A stretch of DNA of 64,000 nt. It comes from Bacillota bacterium. Lineage in GTDB: Bacteria > Bacillota > Clostridia > Clostridiales > Clostridiaceae. Under the pieces are notes generated by a model. That model did no database searches. It was not told the origin of the DNA and saw only the letters and a list, made by a program, of their open reading frames with translations. The position numbers and the translations under genes were made by a program. The DNA is taken from NCBI GenBank assembly GCA_023451395.1, contig JAEXZL010000042.1, forward strand, positions 7,888-71,887. The letters run 5' to 3'. Below, in pieces: positions 8,375-16,416 of the stretch. Position 1 is the stretch's first letter. Each line of letters starts with the position of its first letter.

Positions 8375-9250
8375 ATGAAACACATTGGGTTTATTGGGCT
8401 TGGTAATATGGGAAAAGGAGTATGTCATTGTCTTATTGAGGCTGGATATCCAGTTAGTGTCTATGATTTATCAGAGGAAGCTATGAAAAGATTTGCAGAA
8501 AAAGCATATCTAGCAACAGACACAGCTGAAGTCTTTACAAAAAGTGATATAACTTTCCTTTCTCTACCAAGCTCAGAAATAGTTGAAAAGACTTTTGAAA
8601 CATTTTTTTCCTGCGGTGTTTTTGGAAAGACAGTTGTAGATTTATCTACCAGTAACCCCGTTTCAACACGTAATTTATCAAAAAGGATGAAGGCTGAAGG
8701 TGGTGTACTTATTGATGCACCACTTAGTGGAAGTCCGGAAACAGCTTGGGCTGGAGAGATGAATATTGTTATTGCAGGAGATAGTAAGATAATAAAAGAT
8801 AATGAGGAAATATTTAAGAGCTTTACTAAATCTTATGAGTATGTAGGCGAAAGTGGAAATGGGCATTTGATTAAGCTGGCTAAAAACTGGGCTAGCTTGA
8901 TTCAGGCAATAAACTATGCACAGATATATCCAGTAATAAGAAAGCATGGGATACCTGAGGATAAGCTATATCATATTTTCGATAATGAAGTATTAGCTAA
9001 TTGGGTTTTTCATTTCTACAGTAATAAGTATGTAGAAAGAAAATATCCTATAGATTTTGCTCTGCAGCTAGGATATAAGGATATTTGTTATATGAGTGAG
9101 CTTTGCAAATCAGCAGGCTCAGAAACTTATATGCTAGATGGAGCAATGAAGCTCTGTGAGGATGCTCTAGAATATGCTAGAGAACGAGAAATTGAACCAG
9201 ATATGTCTTTTGTATGTGAGCAGGTACACCACTTAGTAGAGGAAAAATGA
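8375..9250 (+). CDS. 3-hydroxyisobutyrate/tartronate-semialdehyde reductase-family dehydrogenase
   Basis: NAD(P)-dependent beta-hydroxyacid dehydrogenase, 291 residues. N-terminal Rossmann motif GLGNMG (8-13), substrate-binding DAPLSGS (114-120) and the catalytic lysine K167 with N171 in GHLIKLAKN are in place. The family oxidises or reduces beta-hydroxyacids such as tartronate semialdehyde, L-serine or sulfolactaldehyde. It is last in the PTS operon, followed by a terminator at 9330-9359, so it may reduce the aldehyde produced by the aldolase. This is inference; the exact substrate is open. Confidence 0.85.
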   Translation: MKHIGFIGLGNMGKGVCHCLIEAGYPVSVYDLSEEAMKRFAEKAYLATDTAEVFTKSDITFLSLPSSEIVEKTFETFFSCGVFGKTVVDLSTSNPVSTRNLSKRMKAEGGVLIDAPLSGSPETAWAGEMNIVIAGDSKIIKDNEEIFKSFTKSYEYVGESGNGHLIKLAKNWASLIQAINYAQIYPVIRKHGIPEDKLYHIFDNEVLANWVFHFYSNKYVERKYPIDFALQLGYKDICYMSELCKSAGSETYMLDGAMKLCEDALEYAREREIEPDMSFVCEQVHHLVEEK

Positions 9251-9329
9251 TGTACTGATTATTCTAGATTAGCAGCATAATGTAAACAGAACGATTATTG
9301 ATTGTTTTGGGGATTCGTCACATTAAAAA

Positions 9330-9359
9330 AGCGACCTAACCTAAAGGTCGCTAATTTTT
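9330..9359 (+). terminator. Terminator closing the PTS operon
   Basis: Stem AGCGACCT/AGGTCGCT (9330-9337 with 9345-9352), 7-nt loop, then AATTTTT. It separates the PTS operon from gdhA. Confidence 0.8.
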
Positions 9360-9471
9360 ATCCTTAAAATTCTATATTTATACTATATTTTAATATAATC
9401 CTAAGAAAAATTAGGTAAATTATTATTTGATTAATCATTTAAAAAATTTTATTAAGAGGAGGGATCATAAA

Positions 9472-10836
9472 ATGAAAGATAAACCAATTGATTCACAATT
9501 GTATATAGATTCAGTGTTAGAAAAAGTAAATGCAAGAAATGGTGAGGAACCAGAATTTCTCCAGGCTGTGAGAGAGGTATTGCCGGCATTAAAGCCTGTT
9601 TTGGATAAACATCCAGAGTACATAGAGGCTAATCTTCTTGAAAGGTTCTGTGAGCCAGAAAGACAGATAATATTTAGGGTTCCTTGGACTGATGATGAAG
9701 GCAGGCTTCAGGTAAACAGGGGCTTTAGAGTACAGTTTAACGGAGCAATAGGACCCTATAAGGGAGGACTTCGTTTTCATCCCTCCGTTAACATAGGCAT
9801 AATAAAGTTTTTAGGCTTTGAGCAGATTTTAAAAAATTCACTTACAGGTCTTCCAATAGGGGGAGGTAAGGGTGGCTCAGATTTTGACCCAAGAGGCAAA
9901 TCCAATGGAGAAATAATGAGATTTTGCCAAAGCTTTATGACAGAGCTTTACAGACATATTGGACCAGATGTAGATGTACCGGCAGGAGATATAGGTGTTG
10001 GTGGAAGAGAAATAGGATATCTATATGGACAGTACAGAAGAATAAGAGGAGCCTTTGAGAACGGAGTATTAACTGGTAAGGGTATATCCTATGGAGGAAG
10101 CCTTATAAGGCCTGAAGCAACAGGATTTGGAATAGTCTATTTTTGCAATGAGATGTTAAAGCATGAGGGAGACAGCTTTCAAGGAAAGACTGTAGCAATA
10201 TCAGGTTTTGGCAACGTAGCCTGGGGTGTTTGCAGGAAGGTTGTGGATCTAGGAGGAAAGGTAGTGACACTATCTGGACCAGATGGATATATATATGACC
10301 CAGATGGTGTAACAGGAGAAAAAATAGACTATATGCTGAAAATGAGAACATCCACAAGAGATAGAGTACAGGATTATTCAGAAAAGTTTGGAGTTAAATT
10401 TTATCCTGGAGAAAAACCATGGGGAATTAAAGTGGACATAATAATACCAAGTGCAATACAGAATGATATACATTTAGAGCATGCTAAGCAAATAGTTGAC
10501 AATGGTATTAAGTATGTGTGCGAGGGAGCAAATATGCCTTGCACTAATGAAGCTGTACGATACATGCAGGAAAATGGAGTGATTGTTGGACCAGCTAAGG
10601 CAGCAAATGCCGGAGGAGTAGCTACTTCGGCACTAGAAATGGCACAGAATAGTGCTAGAATTGCATGGACTGCAGAGGAAGTAGAAGAGAAACTACACAG
10701 AATAATGGTAGACATATACAATAATTCCGTAAAAGCTTCAGCAGAATACGGCTTTGGATATAATCTTGTTGCTGGAGCTAATATAGCTGGCTTTATTAAG
10801 GTAGCTGATGCTATGCATGCTCAAGGGAATTATTAG
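9472..10836 (+). CDS. gdhA: Glutamate dehydrogenase
   Basis: Interconverts 2-oxoglutarate plus ammonia and glutamate. From the ATG at 9472 the protein has 454 residues, the usual bacterial hexameric length; this start has the SD GAGGAGGG at 8 bp, and an in-frame upstream ATG at 9427 has none. Substrate and catalytic residues are visible: K97 in GPYKGGLRFH, K121, K133 in GGGKGGSDFDP and D173 in PAGDIGVGGRE. The Rossmann motif SGFGNVAWG follows. NAD or NADP preference was not decided. It lies 15 bp before an SDR gene, an unusual setting for gdhA. A TATAAT at 9394-9399 may be its -10. Confidence 0.95.
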   Translation: MKDKPIDSQLYIDSVLEKVNARNGEEPEFLQAVREVLPALKPVLDKHPEYIEANLLERFCEPERQIIFRVPWTDDEGRLQVNRGFRVQFNGAIGPYKGGLRFHPSVNIGIIKFLGFEQILKNSLTGLPIGGGKGGSDFDPRGKSNGEIMRFCQSFMTELYRHIGPDVDVPAGDIGVGGREIGYLYGQYRRIRGAFENGVLTGKGISYGGSLIRPEATGFGIVYFCNEMLKHEGDSFQGKTVAISGFGNVAWGVCRKVVDLGGKVVTLSGPDGYIYDPDGVTGEKIDYMLKMRTSTRDRVQDYSEKFGVKFYPGEKPWGIKVDIIIPSAIQNDIHLEHAKQIVDNGIKYVCEGANMPCTNEAVRYMQENGVIVGPAKAANAGGVATSALEMAQNSARIAWTAEEVEEKLHRIMVDIYNNSVKASAEYGFGYNLVAGANIAGFIKVADAMHAQGNY

Positions 10837-10851
10837 AAAGGAGAATATAAT

Positions 10852-11607
10852 ATGAAGCTATTTGATATAGTAGGGAAAAAAGCAATTGTTACTGGAGCAG
10901 CTCAAGGGCTTAGTAGAGGGATGGCAGAGGGGCTCATGGAAGCAGGGGTAGAGGTAACAATTCTAGACATATCACCTGCTACAGAGTCTGTAGCAGAGGA
11001 GTTTGCAAATAAGGGGTATAAATGTCATGGTATTAGAGTAAATATTGGGGATAAAGAGGCTCGAGAAAAGGCCTTCGCTAGAGCCGTTGAGATAATGGGA
11101 GGCATTGATATCTTAGTAAATGGTGCTGGGGTTCAGCGCCGTCATAAGTGTGAAGAATTCCCATTAGAGGACTGGAATTTTGTTATAGATATAAACCTTA
11201 CAGCTGCCTTTGCCCTATGTCAATTAGCTGTACGAGAATTTTTGAAAAATGGTGGAGGAAAAATAGTAAATGTTGCATCAATGCTAAGTTTTTTTGGTGG
11301 ATACACTGTGCCAGCCTATGCAGCTAGTAAGGGAGGAGTGGCTCAGTTTACAAAAGCATTTTCCAATGAATTAGCTGGCAAGAATATAAATATTAATGCT
11401 ATTGCTCCAGGATACATGGATACAGATATGAATACTAAGTTAATAGAGGATCCAGTTAGAAATATTGAAATATTAAGCAGAATTCCTGCTGGACGATGGG
11501 GTACACCAGAGGATGTAAAGGGTGTAGTAATATTTCTTTCATCACCAGCATCAGATTATCTCAATGGTGCAGTAATACCTGTGGATGGCGGATATTTAAA
11601 TAGATAA
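10852..11607 (+). CDS. Short-chain dehydrogenase, KduD/gluconate 5-dehydrogenase-like
   Basis: NAD(P)-dependent oxidoreductase of the classical SDR family, 251 residues. Cofactor motif TGAAQGLSRG (14-23), NGAG (90-93), and the active-site tetrad N115, S143, Y156 and K160 (YAASK) are all present, as is the C-terminal VDGGYL. Its closest-looking relatives are 2-deoxy-D-gluconate 3-dehydrogenase and gluconate 5-dehydrogenase, which act on sugar acids or alditols. It is 15 bp after gdhA and 37 bp before the FGGY kinase, so a two-step oxidise-then-phosphorylate route is inferred. Exact substrate unknown. Confidence 0.85.
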   Translation: MKLFDIVGKKAIVTGAAQGLSRGMAEGLMEAGVEVTILDISPATESVAEEFANKGYKCHGIRVNIGDKEAREKAFARAVEIMGGIDILVNGAGVQRRHKCEEFPLEDWNFVIDINLTAAFALCQLAVREFLKNGGGKIVNVASMLSFFGGYTVPAYAASKGGVAQFTKAFSNELAGKNININAIAPGYMDTDMNTKLIEDPVRNIEILSRIPAGRWGTPEDVKGVVIFLSSPASDYLNGAVIPVDGGYLNR

Positions 11608-11644
11608 TTAGGTCTTGATATAAATTCGGTATAGGAGGTATTTT

Positions 11645-13060
11645 ATGCAGATTCTTGTATTGGAGTCAAGTACTTCATCAGCAAAAGCTATGTTATATAA
11701 TGATATTAAAGGCATAAGCGAAACTATTACAGAACAATATGATCCTCAATGTGGTGATATAAGAATACAAGACCCAGAAAGAGTTTTTTTACGCACTATT
11801 GAAGCAGGTAAAAAAATAATAGGCAATAAGGATATAGATATGATTGCAATTTCAGGTACATGGCATAGTATATTTGCATGTGATAAGGATTTTAAACCTG
11901 TCACAAAATCGTATACATGGGCTCATACAGAAGCCTCATATATTGCTCAGGAATTAAGGAAGGATATTGACTTTACAAAAAGGTTTTATAACACTACCGG
12001 ATGCATGGTTAATGCTATATATCCTGTATTTAAATTAATGAATTTACAAAATCAGGGCTTGAACCTTACAGATTATATTTTCATGGGACAAGGTACCTAT
12101 AATTATCATCGTCTTACGGGAGAGTTTCTTCTTTCAGAAAGCATGGCATCAGGCTCAGGGCTTTTGGACATACACACAAAGGAATTATCTCAAGAGGTGT
12201 TGGAGCTTCTAGGAATCAGAAAGAAGCAGTTAGGAAGAATCACTAGCTATAGGGAGCTTAGACCTCTTTCAAAAGAAGGAGCTAATTTGCTAGGAATTAA
12301 AAGTGGAATTCCAGTTATAACAGCACATCCTGATGGAGCTTTAAATCAAATTGGGGCAGGTGCACTAAATGATGGTGTTATGACTCTATCTATAGGAACT
12401 AGTGCTGCTTTACGAATATCTACCTCTAAGCCTATTATTCCTGTCACCCCTAGCACCTGGTGCTATCTATCGCCGGTTAGCTGGCTTAGTGGTGCAGCTA
12501 CCTCGGGAGCATGTAATTGCGTTGATTGGATAAAAAATAAGTTCTTCTCCTCTAGTACAACCTACAAGGAAATAGAGGAACAAAAAATTGATATGAAAAG
12601 TATACCAATATTTCTTCCATTTTTATATGGGGAGCGCTGCCCAGGGTGGAATGATGCGAGAAAAGCATCATTTTATGATGTAAATAGTGAGCATTCTAAC
12701 CTTGAGCTATATTTTAGTACTCTTGAAGGGGTTATCTTTAATCTTTATCAGTGCTATGAGGTGTTATGTAAAACAGATATAGAGCCAGATAAAATAAAGC
12801 TTTCCGGAGGAATACTGAATTCAAAAATATGGACTCAAATGTGCTGTGATATCTTTGGCAGAGAAATGGAATGCTCTAAAGAAAAGCAAATGTCTTTAAT
12901 GGGTGGAGTTGCACTGGCCTTAGAGCTTGGAGGTGCACTAAAGAACTTAGATCAATTTAATGGTAAAGATAGCGTGGTGATTTACCCAAACAGGGAAAGA
13001 TATAAAGGTTATAAAAAAAGATATGAAAGATACAAGGAAATTTATAATTATAATTTGTAA
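11645..13060 (+). CDS. FGGY-family carbohydrate kinase
   Basis: ATP-dependent sugar kinase, 471 residues. It shows the two actin-like ATPase halves: an N-terminal phosphate-1 region (VLESSTSSAKAM, with Glu where most family members have Asp), the Asp of HPDGALNQIGAG (likely catalytic base), SIGTSAALR (phosphate-2) and the C-terminal adenosine motif LSGGILNSKIW. Overall it looks most like gluconate or xylulose kinases. SD GGAGG is 8 bp before the ATG. It follows the SDR and closes the unit before the hairpin at 13124-13162. The Glu at the first phosphate motif may alter rate or simply be tolerated. Confidence 0.85.
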   Translation: MQILVLESSTSSAKAMLYNDIKGISETITEQYDPQCGDIRIQDPERVFLRTIEAGKKIIGNKDIDMIAISGTWHSIFACDKDFKPVTKSYTWAHTEASYIAQELRKDIDFTKRFYNTTGCMVNAIYPVFKLMNLQNQGLNLTDYIFMGQGTYNYHRLTGEFLLSESMASGSGLLDIHTKELSQEVLELLGIRKKQLGRITSYRELRPLSKEGANLLGIKSGIPVITAHPDGALNQIGAGALNDGVMTLSIGTSAALRISTSKPIIPVTPSTWCYLSPVSWLSGAATSGACNCVDWIKNKFFSSSTTYKEIEEQKIDMKSIPIFLPFLYGERCPGWNDARKASFYDVNSEHSNLELYFSTLEGVIFNLYQCYEVLCKTDIEPDKIKLSGGILNSKIWTQMCCDIFGREMECSKEKQMSLMGGVALALELGGALKNLDQFNGKDSVVIYPNRERYKGYKKRYERYKEIYNYNL

Positions 13061-13123
13061 CTTGCCTTGGATTTAGAAATTGGAATAGTTTTTAGGAGCT
13101 ATTTGAAGTGAATATCTTTTGAT

Positions 13124-13165
13124 ACACCGATATATTTATTTTTAAAATAAATATATCGGTGTTTT
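13124..13165 (+). terminator. Terminator after the FGGY kinase
   Basis: A perfect 16-bp stem (13124-13139 with 13147-13162) with 7-nt AT-rich loop, followed by TTT then GC. The short T tract makes it a moderate terminator. It lies just before the convergent M23 gene. Confidence 0.65.
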
Positions 13166-13195
13166 GCTGGTAGTTAGCATTTTGATAGTTGTTAG

Positions 13196-13888
13196 TTAAT
13201 CATAAAATCTTATTCTGTCCTTATCCGTGGGGATTCCATTATATACTTTTCTCCATTCTCCTTCTTTGAATGATTCATACTGCTCAAAAGCACAAGGAAG
13301 TCCCTTTGCTGAAAGCATGTTACTACTATCCATGAGCTGAAAATGTAAATGTGGAGAAAATGAATTTCCTGAATGTCCTACTTTTCCTAAATAATCACCT
13401 CTTTTTACACTTTGTCCAACAGATACCTTAATTGATCCTTTTTGTAGATGCACTAATCCAGCATAAACATGGTCACTGAATTTCATGATTATATAGTTGC
13501 CAGCAACGGATTGTATATTATCTTTTTTTGGGTTAAAGGCATAGGCATTTTTTATAGCAACAATCAAATCCGAAAGTAAATGAGCTCTTTTCCTTTCTTT
13601 ATAACCATCTTCAGCTTTCACAATTACCCCATCCAATGGGGCATATACTTCTTGCCCCCAACAGTAACACTTACTTATAGGAACACCTAGAAGAAGATAT
13701 GACAACCAATGCACAGGATAACTGGGCCACCCTTTTCTTTCCCAATCTACTTGTAAAAAATCATAAGCATATCGTGTTCCTAATTGATTTGTTCCGTGGC
13801 TGGGTATCTTTTTACCCGGAGTAGTAGGGGCTAACCATTCCCCCCTTAAAGGAAACTCAACAATTACTGGTTTATTTATATCATTCAT
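13196..13888 (-). CDS. M23-family metallopeptidase (LytM fold)
   Basis: Zinc peptidase fold that usually cuts peptidoglycan peptides. In 230 residues the metal ligands are visible: H31 and D43 (HGTNQLGTRYAYDF), the LVHL His (H147), and H180/H182 in SPHLHF, after the typical GKVGHSGNS. No signal peptide or membrane segment is seen at the N terminus, which is odd for a cell-wall enzyme; it may act in the cytosol, leave by another route, or serve a different substrate. Its start has no strong SD. It lies 119 bp downstream of a TetR gene on the same strand and could be co-transcribed with it. Confidence 0.8.
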   Translation of the reverse strand: MNDINKPVIVEFPLRGEWLAPTTPGKKIPSHGTNQLGTRYAYDFLQVDWERKGWPSYPVHWLSYLLLGVPISKCYCWGQEVYAPLDGVIVKAEDGYKERKRAHLLSDLIVAIKNAYAFNPKKDNIQSVAGNYIIMKFSDHVYAGLVHLQKGSIKVSVGQSVKRGDYLGKVGHSGNSFSPHLHFQLMDSSNMLSAKGLPCAFEQYESFKEGEWRKVYNGIPTDKDRIRFYD

Positions 13889-14007
13889 TTTACGCCCCCA
13901 TAATTTTCAATAATATCGTAAGCTTTAACACTAGAATTGTGATGCCTTGTAAGATTTAGGTAATTTCCTTTGGAATAAAAATGAAAAATCTTAATTCTTA
14001 TATAGAT

Positions 14008-14643
14008 TTATTCATTACTTGATTCATAGAAAATTTTTCTAAGTTCATCAAAATATCCATCAACTCTTTCAATGATAAGCTCATAGTCTAAATCGGAGGT
14101 TTCTGAATTTCTGATATCATCTAATATTTGGTTCGTAAAGCCAATATTAGACCAAAGTATAAACTGCTTACATTTTTCCATATCCAGACCTTCCCTAAAT
14201 TTTGATTCATCTATCATATCAAATATTTGATTGTAGCATGATGATTGCTTTTTGCTCTCCCTTTCTTCAAGTTCTTTATTAATCTCGTTAGAATTGGTAA
14301 CAATAGAAAGTTTATTAAACTCAAAAATCCAAGGATACCTTTTTAGTAATTGAATTTGAAGAAGATATGATTGACGCAATCTATTAAAAATATCTTTTTC
14401 GTTGAAATCCAATAACTTATAGTATTTCTTATCAAGAAGGTCAGTGAAGTAGCCATATACAAAGAGAAAAAGTTCTTGCTTGCTATTTACATAATGAAAC
14501 ATCAGAGCTTTAGAAATTCCTGCTTCCTTTGCAATTACATTTGTTGAAGCATTATCATAACCCTTCAAAGCAAATTCTTTCAATGCTGCATTTAGAATAG
14601 CGTCACGTCTTTGAGGTTCTAAATCCAATAATTTTATAAGCAT
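14008..14643 (-). CDS. TetR/AcrR-family regulator (first)
   Basis: Probable repressor, 211 residues. The N-terminal TetR helix-turn-helix (about residues 10-57: AILNAALKEFA, then SKALMFHYVNSKQELF) is clear. The C-terminal ligand domain is not recognisable. The gene's own promoter is framed by two near-identical palindromes (see 14679-14725), giving strong sequence evidence for autorepression. The M23 gene downstream on the same strand may also be controlled. Confidence 0.9.
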   Translation of the reverse strand: MLIKLLDLEPQRRDAILNAALKEFALKGYDNASTNVIAKEAGISKALMFHYVNSKQELFLFVYGYFTDLLDKKYYKLLDFNEKDIFNRLRQSYLLQIQLLKRYPWIFEFNKLSIVTNSNEINKELEERESKKQSSCYNQIFDMIDESKFREGLDMEKCKQFILWSNIGFTNQILDDIRNSETSDLDYELIIERVDGYFDELRKIFYESSNE

Positions 14644-14678
14644 ATACGATACTCCTTAATATTAAAGCAATTGTATTA

Positions 14679-14725
14679 ACCTATTAGGTAAATAGAATTA
14701 TACCTCTGTTTACCTAATAGGTCAA
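14679..14725 (-). promoter_or_regulatory. TetR-gene promoter flanked by twin operators
   Basis: Read on the minus strand, -35 TTGACC (14720-14725), a 17-bp spacer, and a perfect -10 TATAAT (14697-14702). ACCTAATAGGT at 14712-14722 overlaps the -35 and ACCTATTAGGT at 14679-14689 lies just past the -10. The two sites are inverted copies with centres 33 bp apart, about three helical turns. This is a textbook autorepression layout. Confidence 0.85.
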
Positions 14726-14938
14726 TATGAAAACTTCATTCTAAATTCTTATTACTTAGAGGGCTTGATAAAGAACAAGCAGAAAATGCTATTTCTTCAG
14801 TTGGTTGCCTTAGATGAGGAAGTGATTTGAGAAGGTAAAATTGAAAGTAGGTGATTTTACTTAATAATCATTATAATATGAGATTATGGAATATTTTAAA
14901 ATAATAAATTAACATTTGGATAAATTGTAAAATATTGC

Positions 14939-14987
14939 TTGACTTCAAGAAGATAAAATGATAACCTTAACATACCGAACGGTCGGT
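14939..14987 (+). promoter_or_regulatory. Promoter and TetR-type operator before the VOC-TetR pair
   Basis: -35 TTGACT (14939-14944) with a weak -10 TAACCT (14962-14967) at 17 bp. The palindrome ACCGAACGGTCGGT (14974-14987, arms ACCGA/TCGGT) immediately follows. Sites of this form are classic TetR/AcrR operators; the second TetR gene downstream is the likely binder. Apart from this site and the twin operators at 14679-14725, the 409-bp gap 14644-15052 holds no gene I can support. Confidence 0.7.
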
Positions 14988-15052
14988 TTTAAATGAAATG
15001 TGATAATTGCGTTGATTAAATTAAATTAAAAAATTATTAGGAGGAATAGAAT

Positions 15053-15439
15053 ATGAAAATTGACTTAACTAATGTGTTTGTTGATGACACCAATAAGGCT
15101 TTAAAATTTTATACGGAGGTATTGGGTTTCTATAAGAAAGTACATATAACAGAAATAAATTGGATAACAGTTGTTTCGCCGGAAGAACCAGAGGGTACAC
15201 AATTGCTACTGGAACCTAATAGTAACCCCGCTTCAATAGAATATCAAAAATCTCTTTTTGAGCAGGGGATACCTGCAGCATCCTTTGCTGTTGACGACAT
15301 AGAGAAGGAGTATGAAAGATTGGCTGAGTTAGGAGTGGAATTTACTATGAAACCGTCGAAAACAATAGGATCTATTATTTCCGTATTTAAAGATACCTGT
15401 GGCAACCTCATACAGCTTCATCAAATAACTGATATTTAG
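15053..15439 (+). CDS. VOC-superfamily (glyoxalase-like) protein
   Basis: Vicinal-oxygen-chelate fold protein, 128 residues, with two beta-alpha-beta-beta-beta modules: an N-terminal VFVDDTNKALKFYTEVLGF and a second half with AAFAVDDIEKEYERLAELGVEF and a C-terminal GNLIQLHQ. The family covers glyoxalases, dioxygenases and drug-binding resistance proteins. Position-wise metal ligands are not all evident, so the activity is open. SD AGGAGGAA precedes the ATG. It is first in an operon with a TetR gene and a TetR-type operator upstream, suggesting induction by a toxic small molecule. Confidence 0.85.
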   Translation: MKIDLTNVFVDDTNKALKFYTEVLGFYKKVHITEINWITVVSPEEPEGTQLLLEPNSNPASIEYQKSLFEQGIPAASFAVDDIEKEYERLAELGVEFTMKPSKTIGSIISVFKDTCGNLIQLHQITDI

Positions 15440-15489
15440 TATGGATACACAGCTTCAATCATTGAAGGAAATGAAAAAGGAGGATCAGC

Positions 15490-16086
15490 GTGAAAAATAC
15501 AAAAGAGCATATTTTGAATGTTACCTTTAAGCTTTTTCTACAAAAGAGTTTTAAGGAAGTTACTATGAAGGAGATTGTAGAAGAAACAGGGCTTTCAAAA
15601 GGTGCTCTTTATCACTATTTCACCAGTAAGGAGCAGATTTTTTTAGAGCTGGTGAATAATGTCTTTTCTTCTGTACTTGATGTTCCTTACTATCAATTTA
15701 GTAGAGAATCACTTTACAATTTTTATATTGACTATATTAACTACTATGTGGAGAATTTAAAGCAAAATAATATAGACGGAGAAGTCAGTACCCCTAGCTT
15801 TAATTATATTTCTTTAATTTTTGATGCCATAAAAGTTTTTCCGGATTTTCAGGAAAGGTTGCAGGAGTTTAAAGAGATTCAGCTAAAGAGTTGGATGAAT
15901 GTCATTCACTCTGCCAGAGAAAAAGGGGAGATTGATTCTCCTATGAGTGATGAGCAAATAGCGAAAATGTTCATAAGCTCATCCAGCGGAATTGAAATAA
16001 ACAATATCACTAGAGGAAGTAGAGAGGAAATCGGAAAAACTTTATTAAGTTTATGGGACGGCTTCTATGAAGAATTAAAATCATAA
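15490..16086 (+). CDS. TetR/AcrR-family regulator (second)
   Basis: Probable repressor of its own operon, 198 residues. N-terminal HTH (about 5-50: ILNVTFKLFLQKSF, TMKEIVEETGLSKGALYHYFTSKEQIF) is a strong TetR match; the rest is a divergent helical effector domain. It starts at GTG 15490 with the SD AAAGGAGGA at 6 bp. It lies 50 bp after the VOC gene in the same direction. The palindrome at 14974-14987 upstream of the VOC gene is its probable operator. Confidence 0.9.
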   Translation: MKNTKEHILNVTFKLFLQKSFKEVTMKEIVEETGLSKGALYHYFTSKEQIFLELVNNVFSSVLDVPYYQFSRESLYNFYIDYINYYVENLKQNNIDGEVSTPSFNYISLIFDAIKVFPDFQERLQEFKEIQLKSWMNVIHSAREKGEIDSPMSDEQIAKMFISSSSGIEINNITRGSREEIGKTLLSLWDGFYEELKS

Positions 16087-16123
16087 TTTATTTAAAGTAC
16101 GAAGACAAGGAGGGGTATAAGAA

Positions 16124-16401
16124 ATGGACAATGAAAAATGTGATTTGTTTCATCTTAATGGTGTTAAAGAAAAGAAATTGAAAGTGATTGACGGATTCAC
16201 GATTAAATATCATGTAATGGAACCACTCCTTGGTCTAAAGGCAAGAGGGTAAATGGTCACCCAGAAGGCTATTGGGAATGGTATCCACTGGATGGCACCA
16301 TTAAACGTTTAGGCTTTTTTAGAAAGGGTGAACCCATAGGTGAGTGGGTTACCTACGATAAAAAAGGAGCAAAGCATAAGATAACCCAAAGAGGAATTTG
16401 A
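16124..16401 (+). pseudogene. Frameshifted YwqK/MORN-variant family gene
   Basis: A good SD (AAGGAGGGG) and ATG at 16124 open a frame that runs 42 codons, then stops at TAA 16250-16252. From about 16215 the next frame continues the family sequence (NGTTPWSKGKRVNG, then PEGYWEWYPLDGTIKR, then GEWVTYDKKG) to TGA at 16399-16401. Restoring one base near 16214-16216 (CAT G-T AAT) would join the two into a protein of about 92 residues with MORN-like repeats (xxNG...G...GxWxxY), as in proteins annotated YwqK-family antitoxins. Either a recent inactivating deletion or a sequencing error. It lies directly upstream of the Vat-like gene. Confidence 0.75.
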
Positions 16402-16416
16402 AAGGAGCACAATAAC

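Noticed and set aside
14756..14860. Coding-like stretch (RGLDKEQAENAISSVG) in the gap between the two TetR genes, suggesting a gene remnant
   Set aside because: Only about 25 codons are open, no start or SD is present, and no family could be named with confidence.
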